From positions 12,981 to 57,301 of the forward strand of contig ML976996.1 in the NCBI GenBank assembly GCA_010015675.1: 44,321 nucleotides of DNA. Reading direction: 5' to 3'. The stretch's first letter is position 1, and every line of letters starts with the position of its first letter. This DNA comes from Byssothecium circinans. Its lineage: Eukaryota; Ascomycota; Dothideomycetes; Pleosporales; Massarinaceae. This document shows, piece after piece, positions 20,617 through 31,982 of this stretch. The translations under genes were made by a program, and so were the position numbers. Below the pieces are notes generated by a model, which was not told the DNA's origin, did no database searches, and saw only the letters and a program-made list of their open reading frames with translations.

Positions 20617-22678
20617 TTAGGACTTCGACTTCTCCACGTCCTCCATGCCCCACATCTTTCTGCCTGTGTTCACTGTTGTCGGTCGATTCGCGCCTTCGAG
20701 AATTTCCTGTGCCGTCTTCAGAAGCAGCAAGTCGGTACCTGACGACCGATTAGGAGCCTGAACGTTTGGGCTAAAGGGAGATGGCATAGCACTGACCTTG
20801 AGGCGACACCAAAGTAATGACAAAAGGCAGATACTCAACCCTTTCCGTCACCGAAGAATGATACGGAATTTGAGCGATCGGAACAGCGAGTGCCGGCCCC
20901 TTCAAGACAGCAGGCAAAGCCAGGCAGCTGATTCCTTTCTGTGGCGGCCTTTGGAACGTTGGAGGCTGGTCACGGTATCTCGGTCTCATATTCTCTTGTG
21001 GATGAATGATGAGCGCGTTGCTTCGATTGCCTGTCAACACCGTATCCTTGAGCCATTCCGCATATGCTGCGATTCTAGCGAATCCGTCGTCTCGCTCTTC
21101 TTTCGAAACCGTGCTCGCCATTTCCCAGACCTTTTGGTTTCGAGGACTCGTATAAGGGGGGCGTCCAAACTTGTCTTTATAGTGCGCACGGAAGTCGTCT
21201 TCGTTGTGGTATGCGTCGTAGGCTAGGGCTACGCCGACCTAGGGCCTGTGAGTAACGAAGTCGCACGTCTTTCGGAAATCGGAACGGGTTACCGTGTCTA
21301 TGAAGTCGGCCATTGATCGGCCTTGCGCTTTGGAAGGAGGTGAGCGTCCCCACTCTTCTATGAAAGACACGTCCTCGCCTTTCAATCCCAGACGAGCTTC
21401 GGCATCTTTGACGAAGGCTCGGGCTAGGTCAATCTGCTCATTGTCGACATTATCCCAGAGGTCTGCTGCCCATATGATGCCAGAGAAAGGCTATGTTCGT
21501 CAACGACTGTACAAGTTGAAAGGCAGTAGAGGGTACCTTCGTATCCCTGACCAGTGTGTCATCATTCACCCACTCTGATGCGAAAGTTTGAAGTTTCGCA
21601 AGGTCTCTGCTCAGGATCCCGGGCATGTCGAACAGCCTGTGGATTTTGTTAGTACGCGAGTTCTCGAACCATAGTTGACTAGAGACGGGACTTACGGCAC
21701 ATAAGGTTCGATACCTTTCGTAGCCACAGAACCAATGCTTGGGCGTAGTCCGAAGCACCCACACCACAGAGCTGGTCTCGTAATGCTCCCCCATGTATCC
21801 GTTCCGATAGCGATATCCAACCATTCGTACGACGCGATCGCAGCAGCGCTTCCGGAGCTACTTCCCCCAGTCGACTGGTATCCATCCGCACGAGGGTTCC
21901 ACGGCGCCTGGTAGTCGATGTATTCTGTCGTCTCCTCCCAGTTTCCAAACGAGTTCATCTTGGTCTTGCCCACAACCGACACGCCGCGCTCGATCATTCG
22001 CTGAACACTCTCGGCGGTTTGAGCTCGAGGGGGATAGGTATCGTAATAAGCGCGATTTCCAAGTGAGGTCTTGATACCGGCGAGGTCGATATTGTCTTTG
22101 ATTAGGATGCGCCAGCCGGCGACAGGCGACTCTATCCTTGCACGGGTATGAATGCGCGAGGGAAGAGCGATGCTGACAAACTGGTTGTCGGAACTGGTAA
22201 GGTTCAGTGTCTCGAATGAAGGGCGAAAGTCGTAATTTTGCGGCCTTACTGCAGCCATGCAGATACCACTAAAATCATCCATCAACTTCCACACTTCTCG
22301 CAAGCGTCCAGCAACGCAAGCATATGGGCCAGGTAGCATATCGTCGCTCGTGATGGTACGTATCCATTGATTTCCCAACCTTTGGAGCGCTTCTCGCGCA
22401 TCGTCCGCGATATGGATATTGGCTGGTCCGCTGAATACTACCCCAATGAGGAATTTGTCGTGGAACGTGTCGTCGGCTTTCCTATATTCGCGCAGCTTCG
22501 CTTCCACCCATGTTGCCGTAACTTTCGTATCGGAATCGGGCACGCGGAAAACGGTGACAAGGCAATCTTCGGTTCCTCCCACGTCGACGCCACACGCTCG
22601 AGGGACGAGGTAATTGATACCATTTACCTCTAGCAGACTGCCTGACCCCGAACAAATTTCCTTGACTGATTCCATCAT
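20617..22678 (-). CDS. amidase (amidase signature family), fungal type
   Basis: Five minus-strand exons: 22678-21696, 21636-21537, 21490-21293, 21238-20797 and 20738-20617; introns 59, 46, 54 and 58 nt; 614 residues. The enzyme should hydrolyse an amide bond using the Ser-cisSer-Lys triad: Lys194 in ILIKDNID, the cis-Ser in GGSSSGSAA (about 271-279) and the nucleophile Ser298 in GTDTWGSITRPA (the usual second Gly is Trp). The first 165 or so residues are an extra domain seen in fungal amidases annotated as Arp1-like or as glutamyl-tRNA amidotransferase A-like; this is not a mitochondrial GatA because of that extension. The C-terminus keeps the LPAVLKGPALAVPIAQIPYHS segment. The substrate cannot be predicted. 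Start 22678 or the adjacent Met at 22675. Confidence 0.9.
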
Positions 22679-23330
22679 CGGAATTGTCTGGGGTGCATGT
22701 GGTTGAAAGGTCTTTAGTGGAGGTTAGAAAGTGTACGACAGTAGGAAACCTTTAGTATTGTGACAGACCCACTAGAAGTGAGAGAGGAGGGAGGAGCTCT
22801 CGAAAACCGCGGCTGTGATCGTGGTGTCACCTTCTAGTGACACATGCGCACTTTCGCCGCAAAGCCCGGAATCATGGAACGAAGCTGATTGGGAATAGAT
22901 TGTATCTTTCTTCGGTCTAGGGCGCTCGCAAAGCGGGGTTGTACGTTGGTGTAATATACGGTTTTTGTGCATGCCCGCGCTCAACGTCATCATACAAAAA
23001 TATGTGGAATTCCGAGCGCTTGGATTCAATCAGAGGGCAAGAGGCGCGGTTATGAAATGCTCCAGGCCATCAATAAGGAGTAGTGTGAGCCATTATGGCA
23101 CCGAGAGCATGTGTGAGAACAAGTTAAGTACTCAAATTAAGGAGACTCAGGAGTCGAGGCTATATGCGATGGTGGTGGAGACTAGTTTGGATAAGGGTAC
23201 TTGGTCAAGAGGGACGGGTCAGTACTGTAAAAAATCGCTGTCGTCTTACAAGTTGTCTCACAGGAAGACCGTGGATTGAGCACAAAACCCTGGTGTAAAT
23301 CTATTCGCTGTGCATCATCTACCATTATGT
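22679..23330. other. intergenic, amidase upstream region
   Basis: About 650 nt upstream of the amidase start and adjoining the decayed coding remnant. No gene, RNA or repeat recognised. It presumably contains the amidase promoter. Confidence 0.45.
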
Positions 23331-23899
23331 TCACTGAGGCCCCTCACCTAGCCCTGCCCGACTAAAATCGGCGTCCCGAATTGCCCGTGTCAACGCACAG
23401 TCAATCAGATCAATCTCGACGCCCTCATGATTCCCCAACTCCCCATTACCCGACCATTCGTGGCGGCTTTTCTGGTCTTCCGTGCTCCACATACTGAAAA
23501 GCTCAATCGCGAATGACTGGTTCATGGTAGTGAGCTTGTATAGTGCCGTCATCATCTCGCCATCGTCATCCCACGATAGAAATCGCTGTTCTCATGCATG
23601 ACGAACGTGAATTTCTGACAATGTGGCATCGTCTTCATGTATCCAATAAGTCTGATACAGGCGACTTCGAATTCGCAAGAGTCGTAGCGACAGCATGCCC
23701 GAGGCACTGGGAAAGCCACTTGGTCGTAAAACCCGAGTGTACGCTTCCGAGTCTCCGGGTTCCAGTTCGATGCATACCACGACCATTGAATAGGAATGGA
23801 TCGACCGCAGCCTTTAAGGTACAACCTGAATAACTTTTCAGATATAAACCACTGTAAAACGTTGCGAGTCTTATGACAGCTATCTACACTTGACAGCAA
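23331..23899 (-). pseudogene. frameshifted coding remnant of unknown family
   Basis: On the minus strand a protein-like frame runs from about 23830 to 23575 with landmarks SWYASNWNPETRKRTLGFY and YDSCEFEVACIRLIGYMKT. It continues in the next frame from about 23585 to 23331 with FLSWDDDGEMMTALYKLTT. The two halves fit as one protein with a single-base slip near 23575-23590. The upstream end runs into the tandem repeat at about 23830 and offers no good start. I do not recognise the family. The composition looks like a real fungal protein fragment, but the call rests on continuity only. An unnoticed short intron at the junction is an alternative, though I saw no suitable GT-AG pair. Confidence 0.4.
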
Positions 23900-24200
23900 A
23901 GCTGTGTCTTAAGCATAGCTGCGTATTATTCACACACTAGTGGGTCTAAAAAGCCCGTTCATGGCATAGATGCCATGCTACAGGCGTTGTTTTGTTGAGA
24001 TAGTAAACCATTCATAATTGTTCAGATATGAACCACTGGAAAGTGTGGCGACACCTGTGCCACATATGTGTACTTAATAACAAAACCATCTCTTCAGTAT
24101 AGGTGGATGCTAGTTACACATTAGCGGGCATAAGAAGTCCTATCAATAGCGAAGACACCATGCTACATGTATGAGTTTGTCAATATCTTAAACATGCTAA
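23820..24200. repeat. diverged tandem duplication, about 185-bp period
   Basis: TTCAGATATAAACCACTG at about 23837-23854 is matched by TTCAGATATGAACCACTG at about 24021-24038. Similarity continues for about 145 nt to CCATGCTACA at 23973-23982 and 24158-24167, and weakly beyond. Many differences are transitions, compatible with age or repeat-induced point mutation. No coding function seen. Confidence 0.75.
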
Positions 24201-24401
24201 AAGACATCACCTTTACCTTAGAGGCGAGACTTGGGAAACGTACCGAGGGGTATGACAGATCACTCTACGGGAGACTTTATTTAGACCTCGAAGGCCTCAA
24301 CGCTACTGCTAATGTATTGTACATAGCTCCCGATCATTCCACCAAGACTTTTGTGAAACCTTTACCCACCCCTGCACCTCCCTACTCTGCCACCAACCCG
24401 C

Positions 24402-25682
24402 TTACATCGGGTGATTACCAATGAAGATGCTTCGGTCATGTCCATTGGCATTGACCGTCCGCATGGCCTGCCATCCTAGCTGCTTCACAGCCTCACTATC
24501 CGCCAGGGCCGTCTCCGGACTCGTTCTCACGCCAGTGGACCAGACCGTGACCTTGCCCACCCTGCGCGGAACAAACATCAGCTTCTCCAAAGCCCGCGGG
24601 AGATCCTTCTCCAAGTATATGCGGAAGCTCGTCCGCGGAACGGGGACCCCGTACTGCTGGGCCAGGCGCACGGGCTGCTTGCACGACGACTCAAAGTACT
24701 GATAGTTGAAGCCGTGAGCGAGGAAATCAGTCGTCGAGTTGTTCGGGCAGGAGAGGGCCTCGAGCTCGCTCTGCGTCCACTGGCGGTATCTGCAGGTTAG
24801 ACCTGAGATTTCGTTGATGAGCCGGCAGATCTCGATGCCGGATACCCATTCACTCACGGCGGCAAGGTTTTGGCCGGAAGGTGCGTCAAATATGAGGGTT
24901 CGAGCGAGAGAACCTAGATTCTAGTCAGCAATAAGGCTTTAAGAGTAGCAAAGGAAAGTGGGGAATGACTATACCGAGATCGCTGGCTACGTTGAGCCAA
25001 GGCAGGCAGACATACCCCGGGGCACTCGTGCCGAACTGCAAAGTTCCATCGTCGTTCTATACAACACGAGTCAGTCATTGTTGCCAAACGTTACAATGGG
25101 GGAGGGATGCCCAAGACTTACCCTCTCCAGCGTCAACTTCCAGTCCTCCATCCTGAACCCAACCTTCATCAGACTCGTACGACGCACCAACGGCTTCTCC
25201 TCCCGGAAGAGATATCTCAAAGCGGCCATCTTAGCCTCTAGACCATATCCTCCCTTCAGTGAGGTTGGTCGCGATGGTATATTTGGCAGTGTGGACAGAA
25301 TGAACCTCTGCAAGCCAACTACCTTCGCTGCCACCTTGACCACAGACTCGCCAATCTTTGCATCCTGGTTTCCTGCAAGTTTCTCCATTTTCGCTGGCCA
25401 GATCCCCGCCACGGTCTGGAGGCTTCTGTTGGCGAAGTGGCTGTAGTAGTCGGTGACGGCGAAGATGACGGTGGCGCCGGCGAAACAAGTAGCTATGCTG
25501 CGTTCGTTGTGGAGATCGACTTCGACGATTTGGACACCGCGGGAGCGCCAGGCGAGACTTGCTGGGCTATTGGGAGTGCTAGTAAGACCGCGGATGCGCC
25601 AGTTGCTGTACTGCGAAAGGAAGATGTTAGCGACTGAGCTGCCTTGCCGGCCGTTTATGCCTAGGACTACGAGGAGAGGCAT
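24402..25682 (-). CDS. NmrA-like NAD(P)-binding protein
   Basis: Three minus-strand exons: 25682-25122, 25056-24975 and 24913-24402; introns 65 and 61 nt; 384 residues. The N-terminus has a Rossmann fold with the dinucleotide motif GINGRQG after a hydrophobic beta strand, followed by the NmrA-type pattern RGLTSTPNSPAS, VEVDLHNERSIATCFAGATVIFAVTDY and QRFILSTLPN. There is no short-chain dehydrogenase YxxxK catalytic pair. Members range from redox sensors that regulate nitrogen metabolism (NmrA/HSCARG) to isoflavone-reductase-like enzymes; which applies here cannot be told from sequence alone. It shares strand with the upstream amidase gene 1.7 kb away; a functional link is speculative. It starts at the first Met, which sits directly on the Rossmann strand. 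Confidence 0.87.
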
Positions 25683-27396
25683 CGTCGCGTAATGTTGTGG
25701 TTCGGTTGAGCTTAGAGGGGGTATTGAATAGGTGGAAATGGGAATGAAGGGATTAGAGAGAGCAGTGTGTGGTGTTTTGTTTTTGTCCAGAGGTAGACAC
25801 TGCGTGCGTTTGCAGCCGGGGAGATGGGTCTAATTTTAAGGTGAGCGCGGACTCTGCATTGCGTAGATGGAAGCGGTGGATGAGCGGGACATTTTCTCTA
25901 CTTGTCAAGATGATACTTGTTCTAGATTGCTTTTTCTCGTGTGAATTCAGGTTTTAAAGTTCACAGAAAGTGGGAGATGGCGTTGTAGATGTTGCCTTTT
26001 GGGCGTCACATTTCCTGGAGTCCTGTGGACTACGAATGCGAGAAACTACTCCAAGGTCGCCCATTTTATTCAACTCAAATCAGTAGTAGCTGTAGAAGTG
26101 CAAAGGTAGGTGGGGATAATCGATCCTTGAGATGAGATACTTGAGTAGCACTAGCCAGGCTTTGGGATGTATTGATCAAAGACATGTATGCTTTCCTGTT
26201 ATGATACAGAGCCCAAAAGCTTGCTAGTATACTTTTATTGATGTCTCTGGAACAGAACCATGTTTATCCAAGCAACTACAAGGTGCCTCAAGGTGGTTGC
26301 AATTCTTGATGGTATCTTTGAGAGCTTGGTTCGAGTCATCTGCAGAATCAATTGCTCTATTTGAATTGAAGAGATGAGAACGACTTTGATGCGATAAGGC
26401 GTACATCTGGTTAAGAGCCGGTGCGGTCTTTGGTATGAGCAGGCGCCTCCGCCAAACACACAGGTTTCGGCGACAATAGTAACATGCTCTTGAAAGCTTG
26501 GGAAGTATTTAGCGGGTACGGTGTGTTCAAATGCCTTTCCTGAAATATTCAAGAGGAACATAACGTCAAGATTGAGTATGGAAGAGAAATTAGCGTGTAT
26601 ATGGGGGCTGAACGGCTTGCCATACATCCTACGTTTTCTGCTACGCGAGAGTGGTTATCATACAAGGAACTTCAAATTCCCAAGCCTATAGGAGAATGGC
26701 AGTAAGGGAAACTTGTATAGAAACATGACACTATTGCAGTATATCTCCAGGATAAGCATTGTAAAACATCCTCAGTTTTGAAGATGCAAAGTCCAGATCG
26801 ACACTCTATTCGACATGGGCTGGGACGGCGTGGCGCGTGAGAACTCGAACCGCCTCAGTCGCTCCAAGATTGACCTCGTTCGCGCGTATGTATATTTGAG
26901 CAAATGATAGAGCGTTTAACTGAGTTCTATGCGTATCACTGGCGAGATAAGTGGCACCGTGAGGCGCGTGTCTTCCGTGATTGAACCTTTATCGTTATTT
27001 TTTGTTGCCATTCACGCGAAGTCTAATGTACGGACTGAGTAAAAGTCCACGGCTATGAAGATCTATATAGTGAGTTTTGGCACTGTTCTCGCGTGAAGGC
27101 CGAAGTGGCGCGTTGGACGCGTATGATATCATAGCGGCGGCACTCCCTCAATCTCTACGGCAACAGCCACAACACGTGAGGCGAGTGAAAGCGCGGACCG
27201 TGATTTCGCACGTTCACGCGTCGCGAAAGCTCGCTGGAGCGACGTCATTCCGCCTCTTCTTTCCCACGCGCCTTTTTACAGTCCCACTGGCTTCGTTGCT
27301 TCCCTTCAACCTTCACGTCGTTCGCAAGCTCAACCTTGAACTTTCCCTCCGCTCCTGTTTCCTTTCCTATACCGCTTTTACATTGCAAACAACAAA
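25683..27396. other. intergenic, divergent gene starts
   Basis: About 1.7 kb between divergent starts, NmrA-like (-) and the unknown nuclear-type gene (+). A 130-codon open frame at 26235-26627 (-) has no recognisable feature and I do not call it. No RNA gene, terminal repeat or tandem array seen. A GC-rich stretch at about 27100-27250 probably includes the promoter of the plus-strand gene. Confidence 0.5.
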
Positions 27397-29412
27397 ATGG
27401 AACAGCCGCCGCAGAGTTTTTCCAGGAAACTGGCTGCCAACGAATCGTTCCCGAGGGTTGACCCAGCTCAATTGGGGCTTTCCCCATCGACGGCACGGCA
27501 GGGCAAGGAGGATGACAGGGTGCTGGCAGCGGCCTTCAGCTATATGAACAAGCTCTTTCCAGGCAGTGGACGAGCAAAGGGTACGTTTTGCTCTGGAACT
27601 TCTTTCGCGGTTCTAGATCTCCCCTTACCTTACTTCCCCGATTGCTGCCATGAGTCTATTTCTTCTCCATGCTGCTACCTCTTTCCCTCCTCCACCTCCT
27701 ACACATACATTTGCAAGGGCGTCGTCAATCTCTCAGGCGGAGGGTTTCAGACCATCAGGTCAGTATGGATGAAGGGAAGACGAGGAGGGCAATCGAGGCA
27801 CTTCAGCGACAAGCCGACTATCGAACGTCGTACACAGCTCCCTCACACCCGGTTGAGGATGCCCCTCCGCAGCCCTTTATTCATGTTATTCAAGCTCCTA
27901 ATAAAGGTTACATAGGAATTGGCAGGTACTATCAGGAGCGCGAGATGGCGCGCACGTCGGGCGCTGTTTTCGTCACTCCTTACGACACTGGCTTGGGAAA
28001 CCCACACCGGCAACCGCCTCAAGGTACCAACGGTTCCCATGCTCAGCGTCCTTGCCAGGGCCCGGCGTTCTCTGCTCCTCGTCCCGCGCCATCGGGCGGC
28101 AATCCTGTGGCCTATGGCCTCTTTGGAGCGTACGAGGCTCGTCAATATCCTCCCGCTGCGCCCGCTGCGGCCGCCGAACGGCCCCATGGTTCTAATATCC
28201 AGCGCGGTACCGCTTCAAAGCATCCAAAGCAGCGCGATTCAGTTGCTCGTCGTGATCACCCAAACGTCACCGGCCCGGAGAGCGACTCCAGCCCAGTTCC
28301 AGAAAAGCGGATTTCGACGAAGAAGGGTGCCAAACCCCAAGTCAAGCGCATCTCCAAGAAGAAGGCAAAGGCAGTTCAGCTTTTGATTGGCAGCGATAGT
28401 GATACCTCTGAGGATAGCGGGTCGGACAGTGAAGAAGACGGCCTCATCTTCAAGTCGCACAAAGCGGCCATGAAATGGCAGGAAAAAGACGAGTGGGCAG
28501 CTCCTAAGGAAGACGACACCATCCCGAGCACCAACAAGGAGCGTCGTGTCTGGGTCCGCAAGCTCGTCGCCGCCTTCAAAGACGTTTCTCAGTACAACGA
28601 CAAGGTCAGCAGCATCTTCGTGAACCGCTGGTACGACCCGGATCATCCCGAGCTGGGCTATAAGGGCTTCCACAAGCCTGAGGCCGTCGAGAAGGCGTGC
28701 TGGGAGTTGATGGTAAGTATACATCAGCCTCGTTTCGAGAATTACAAGTCCGTTAACACTTTTGTAGCGACTAGCCGAAGAGATCCACCGCAGGGGCATC
28801 GGAATGCTCACTCTCAGCGACAAGAAGATCCGCGCCGACTCCAAGAAGACCAAGTCGTGGACCTTTGAGCATCGGATGAACTCCCTCGTCTCTCTCCTCG
28901 CGAGCTACAAGGCGCGCTGCGATAGTCTCATGAAGGGCGCTCCGATCGAGACTATCGTCGTCAACCCGGAGGCTGCACGCGCAGGTTCCGGTGACAACCG
29001 CTATGCGAACGATCGACGCAATATATATATCCAGCAGGGTCGGCAGGTCGCCGGTGCGAACAAAGGGGCTGTTGAGGAAGAAGACCAAGGTATTTGGGAA
29101 CGACTTCAGGAAAATTCGCAAGATGTGACAAATACTAACCACAGGATAGAAACCGAGGACGCAGACGAAAGCGCACCCCTTAGGGACTCTTCCGGCCGGT
29201 TTCTTGCAAAGGCTGCATCTCGCGAGAAAGAGAATGACTCTACAGAGACTCCTCATCAAGGCGCAATCCTCAACCTGGGCTCGGAGGTTGATGCGGAAGG
29301 CGAGTCGGAAGATGATGGTAGTGATATTGTTGAGATGGTCGGTCGCAAACGCAAGGCTGAGGATAGCCCTGGCAACGTTGATGAACGCAACTACAAGGTA
29401 CGTAAGCGGTGA
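27397..29412 (+). CDS. uncharacterised fungal protein, probably nuclear
   Basis: Exons 27397-27580, 27751-28712, 28768-29089 and 29150-29412 give 576 residues. The third intron is 60 nt, open in frame and ends TACTAAC...GATAG, so a 596-residue intron-retained form is also possible. I do not recognise a named domain. Visible features: a disordered Pro/Ala/Gln-rich N-terminal half, basic runs (KRISKKKAKAVQ), an acidic Ser/Asp/Glu patch (SDTSEDSGSDSEEDG), a conserved-looking globular segment from FKSHKAAMKWQEKDEWAAP through FVNRWYDPDHPELGYKG, and a C-terminal GRKRK basic motif. The mix of basic and acidic tracts suggests a chromatin or nuclear protein (inference). A GTACGT donor-like site overlaps the last codons, so an extra 3' exon cannot be excluded. 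Confidence 0.7.
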
Positions 29413-31982
29413 AGCGGGGCTAAAAGTCCTGGGCGTATTTTGTTTTAGTACTTTGGTTTTCGGCTTTCATACGGGGTCTTTCATACGGAGGCTAGATGGG
29501 GATATTGCATGAGGAAACGGCGTATTATACCGTCCTTGGATGGTCGTAATGGTAGATGGTCAAATGGAAGTTGGTACATTCAAGTACTTACTCATCACAT
29601 GCTGTTGTTGACATCTGTTCCCGATCTAAGCAATTGAACAAATGGAAAATAGCACATGGCATGAAGTGGTTCTCGGTAAGTTCGTTCAGATAATCATAAT
29701 TGAAGACGCAATCCGCGGAGTTTCCGAGATAAAGCATCTCTGGCTAGTTTCATGACACCTTTGGTGGAATTGGCTCACAGGACGGATCATAAGACGTTCG
29801 TTTATCCCCCTTACTCAAACTTTGCGAAGTGAAGCTAGACCTTTGGCTCATCCGTAGAAAGCTTTCGCCATACCTTGCTACCTCTACTTGAGATCCCGCA
29901 TACCAACACCACCTTAGTCATAAATGTCTCTTTCAATTTTACATCGTCCGATGAATTTGGGACTTTATAGCTGTTACCGTCCTTGCTAAAAGTGAAACGG
30001 CGGGACGAAGAGTACCTACCACCACACAAACATTGAAGTAGTCATTATTCCATCCCCTCAACTTCGAGATTACTCATGCGGCATGCAGTTACTACTCTTT
30101 TTGCCTTATGAGGAGAGCAGATTAGAACTCTTCGAGAGACTTATCAACCATCAGGATATGCTCAAGGGATTCCACAGGAGATTGCTTCGTGTGACAAGAA
30201 TTTTTGAGGAACGTTCTTTGACCATATGTCATAAAATGTCCCATTGCCTCCAGCTTACCAGCCTTTTATCAAGCGTATCGCAGTATCTATCTATTCCTTC
30301 TGGTCTACACCACAGCAAAACCGTCGGAATCTTATCATTGTGACTTTCGGTGAGCCGTTGAACTCAAAGTAGAGCTATGCCGCTCGGTCTATGCCATATG
30401 ACATGGTGGGGAGGCGTTGAAAGCTGAGAAGGCACGAGCGGTTAGCGATGACTTGAAAACGTGGACTAGCTTTTCTTAGGTTCGCGTAGGTGAATGGTCT
30501 GTGGAATGTGGATGGAGATGTTAGTAGTATGTAACGTGTAATGTGTTGAGAGAGCGAATCTAGATGTAATTGAGGCGACTTAACAGTCAATTGGAATTGG
30601 CTTCACAGCACGTTATCTCCTTCAACTATATTCATCCCTAAAAGTTATTTCGGTGCACCTCTTCAAATATAAACCTACTAGCTGAGCATCTTTCACAGAA
30701 GTTGAATATTACGAGGGCTTCCTCAGAGGCCAATAAAAACCACCGAGCGTCGTTTGTCACCAGAACAATATCCGTTCACGCTCGCATGTCGATAGAAGCC
30801 GAGTGGCGGGTACGTCGAACGACCACCTAGCTAACCCCAAATGACCTCATCTTGACCCAATTCCAGATACCAAGTCCCTACTTAGCTTTTGAGCAGATTC
30901 CTTCCCCTTCCACACTCCTCTTAATAAATCGCTCAATCATTGCTTTCCTTCGACCTCGTCGTGTTAGACTGCCGGTAGATAGCACAAATACGACTATCTA
31001 AGGCTTCTGCTTTGACCAATCCATGTAGAGTCCTGCGTTCAAAACTTTCTCTACCAGGAAGATACTCACCTTATCCCACACTCCCAAACAAAACCACAAC
31101 CCTCGAACATGCTTCTCCCTCCTCGCCACCGCCAAAGGACACCACAAACTCCAGTTTCGACTCCTGGACCCCCGCTCGGCAAATACTAATTCCTACCTCA
31201 AAGCCACCCCAAAGCGCATTTCCGCTTTGCTAGACACAGCGCGGGCGGAAAGAAGGCTGCACCGCCGATGTGAAATAGTCCAGGGCGCGTATATGATATG
31301 AGTATAGACGATAGAGGGGATGATTTGGGCAGATAAAGGGGGATGGATAGGTGATATAGTAGGGGTGTGGATGTGTTGCTTAAGGCGGGAGTATGATGAG
31401 TTTATTACTCCCCTTTCTAGCCTAGCATCTAGCCGTTCCCCTCGCCACCTGCAAACCACCCACCTCTTCATACCCTTGCTTTCTTAGCACATATACCCCC
31501 TCCCTACACCACCCAGCTCCCTACTGCGCCTTACGTACGTCCAGCGGACGAGATATCGCAGCAGCTAGTACACAACTCCGAGAAGGAGAGGGATGAAATG
31601 GCGACGGCGGTAGAGTGTATGATGTGGAGGATAACGAGGCAGTGTTTTGTTTGTCGTTTTTTTTTGTGAGGTGGGCGTGGAAGGGACGGTTGAGAAGATG
31701 GGGGAATGGGGATCCGGGGATCTGGAAGGAGTTGCTGAGATGTGCGGGGATGTGAGATGGTCTTTTTGGGGGGTTTAGCGGGCACAAGGGATGTTTGGGC
31801 GTGTCATGAGCTGTGATCTTATGGTCACTTCATTTCCAGGAGCCTGTATACCAGAGCCGTGACTGCAAAGTATCATGCTTCCGGCATGGCTGAGAATGAG
31901 TAGAGTCTCTCTCTGCAAAACAGTTTATTCTAAATCTAAACTGTATCTCATATGCAAACTCTCCCGTCTAAACCCTCAGCAT
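29413..31982. other. intergenic, no gene recognised
   Basis: About 2.6 kb between convergent genes, the longest gap in the window. Short frames are present on both strands but none looks coding. A tRNA-like T-loop sequence near 31150 does not fold with a proper upstream half. No terminal repeats or arrays found by eye. It probably contains two 3' UTRs plus inert sequence; an unannotated non-coding RNA cannot be ruled out. Confidence 0.45.

Noticed and set aside
26235..26627. 130-codon minus-strand open frame between the NmrA-like gene and the unknown gene
   Set aside because: No domain features and no splice signals joining it to other exons.
29398..29510. Possible extra 3' exon of the unknown nuclear-type gene after GTACGT
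   Set aside because: A GTTTTAG acceptor exists at about 29447, but the downstream frame does not look coding; kept only as an uncertainty in the gene entry.
31148..31170. T-loop-like GTTTCGACTCC with a short stem
   Set aside because: The loop is too long and no A-box or acceptor half is found upstream on either strand.
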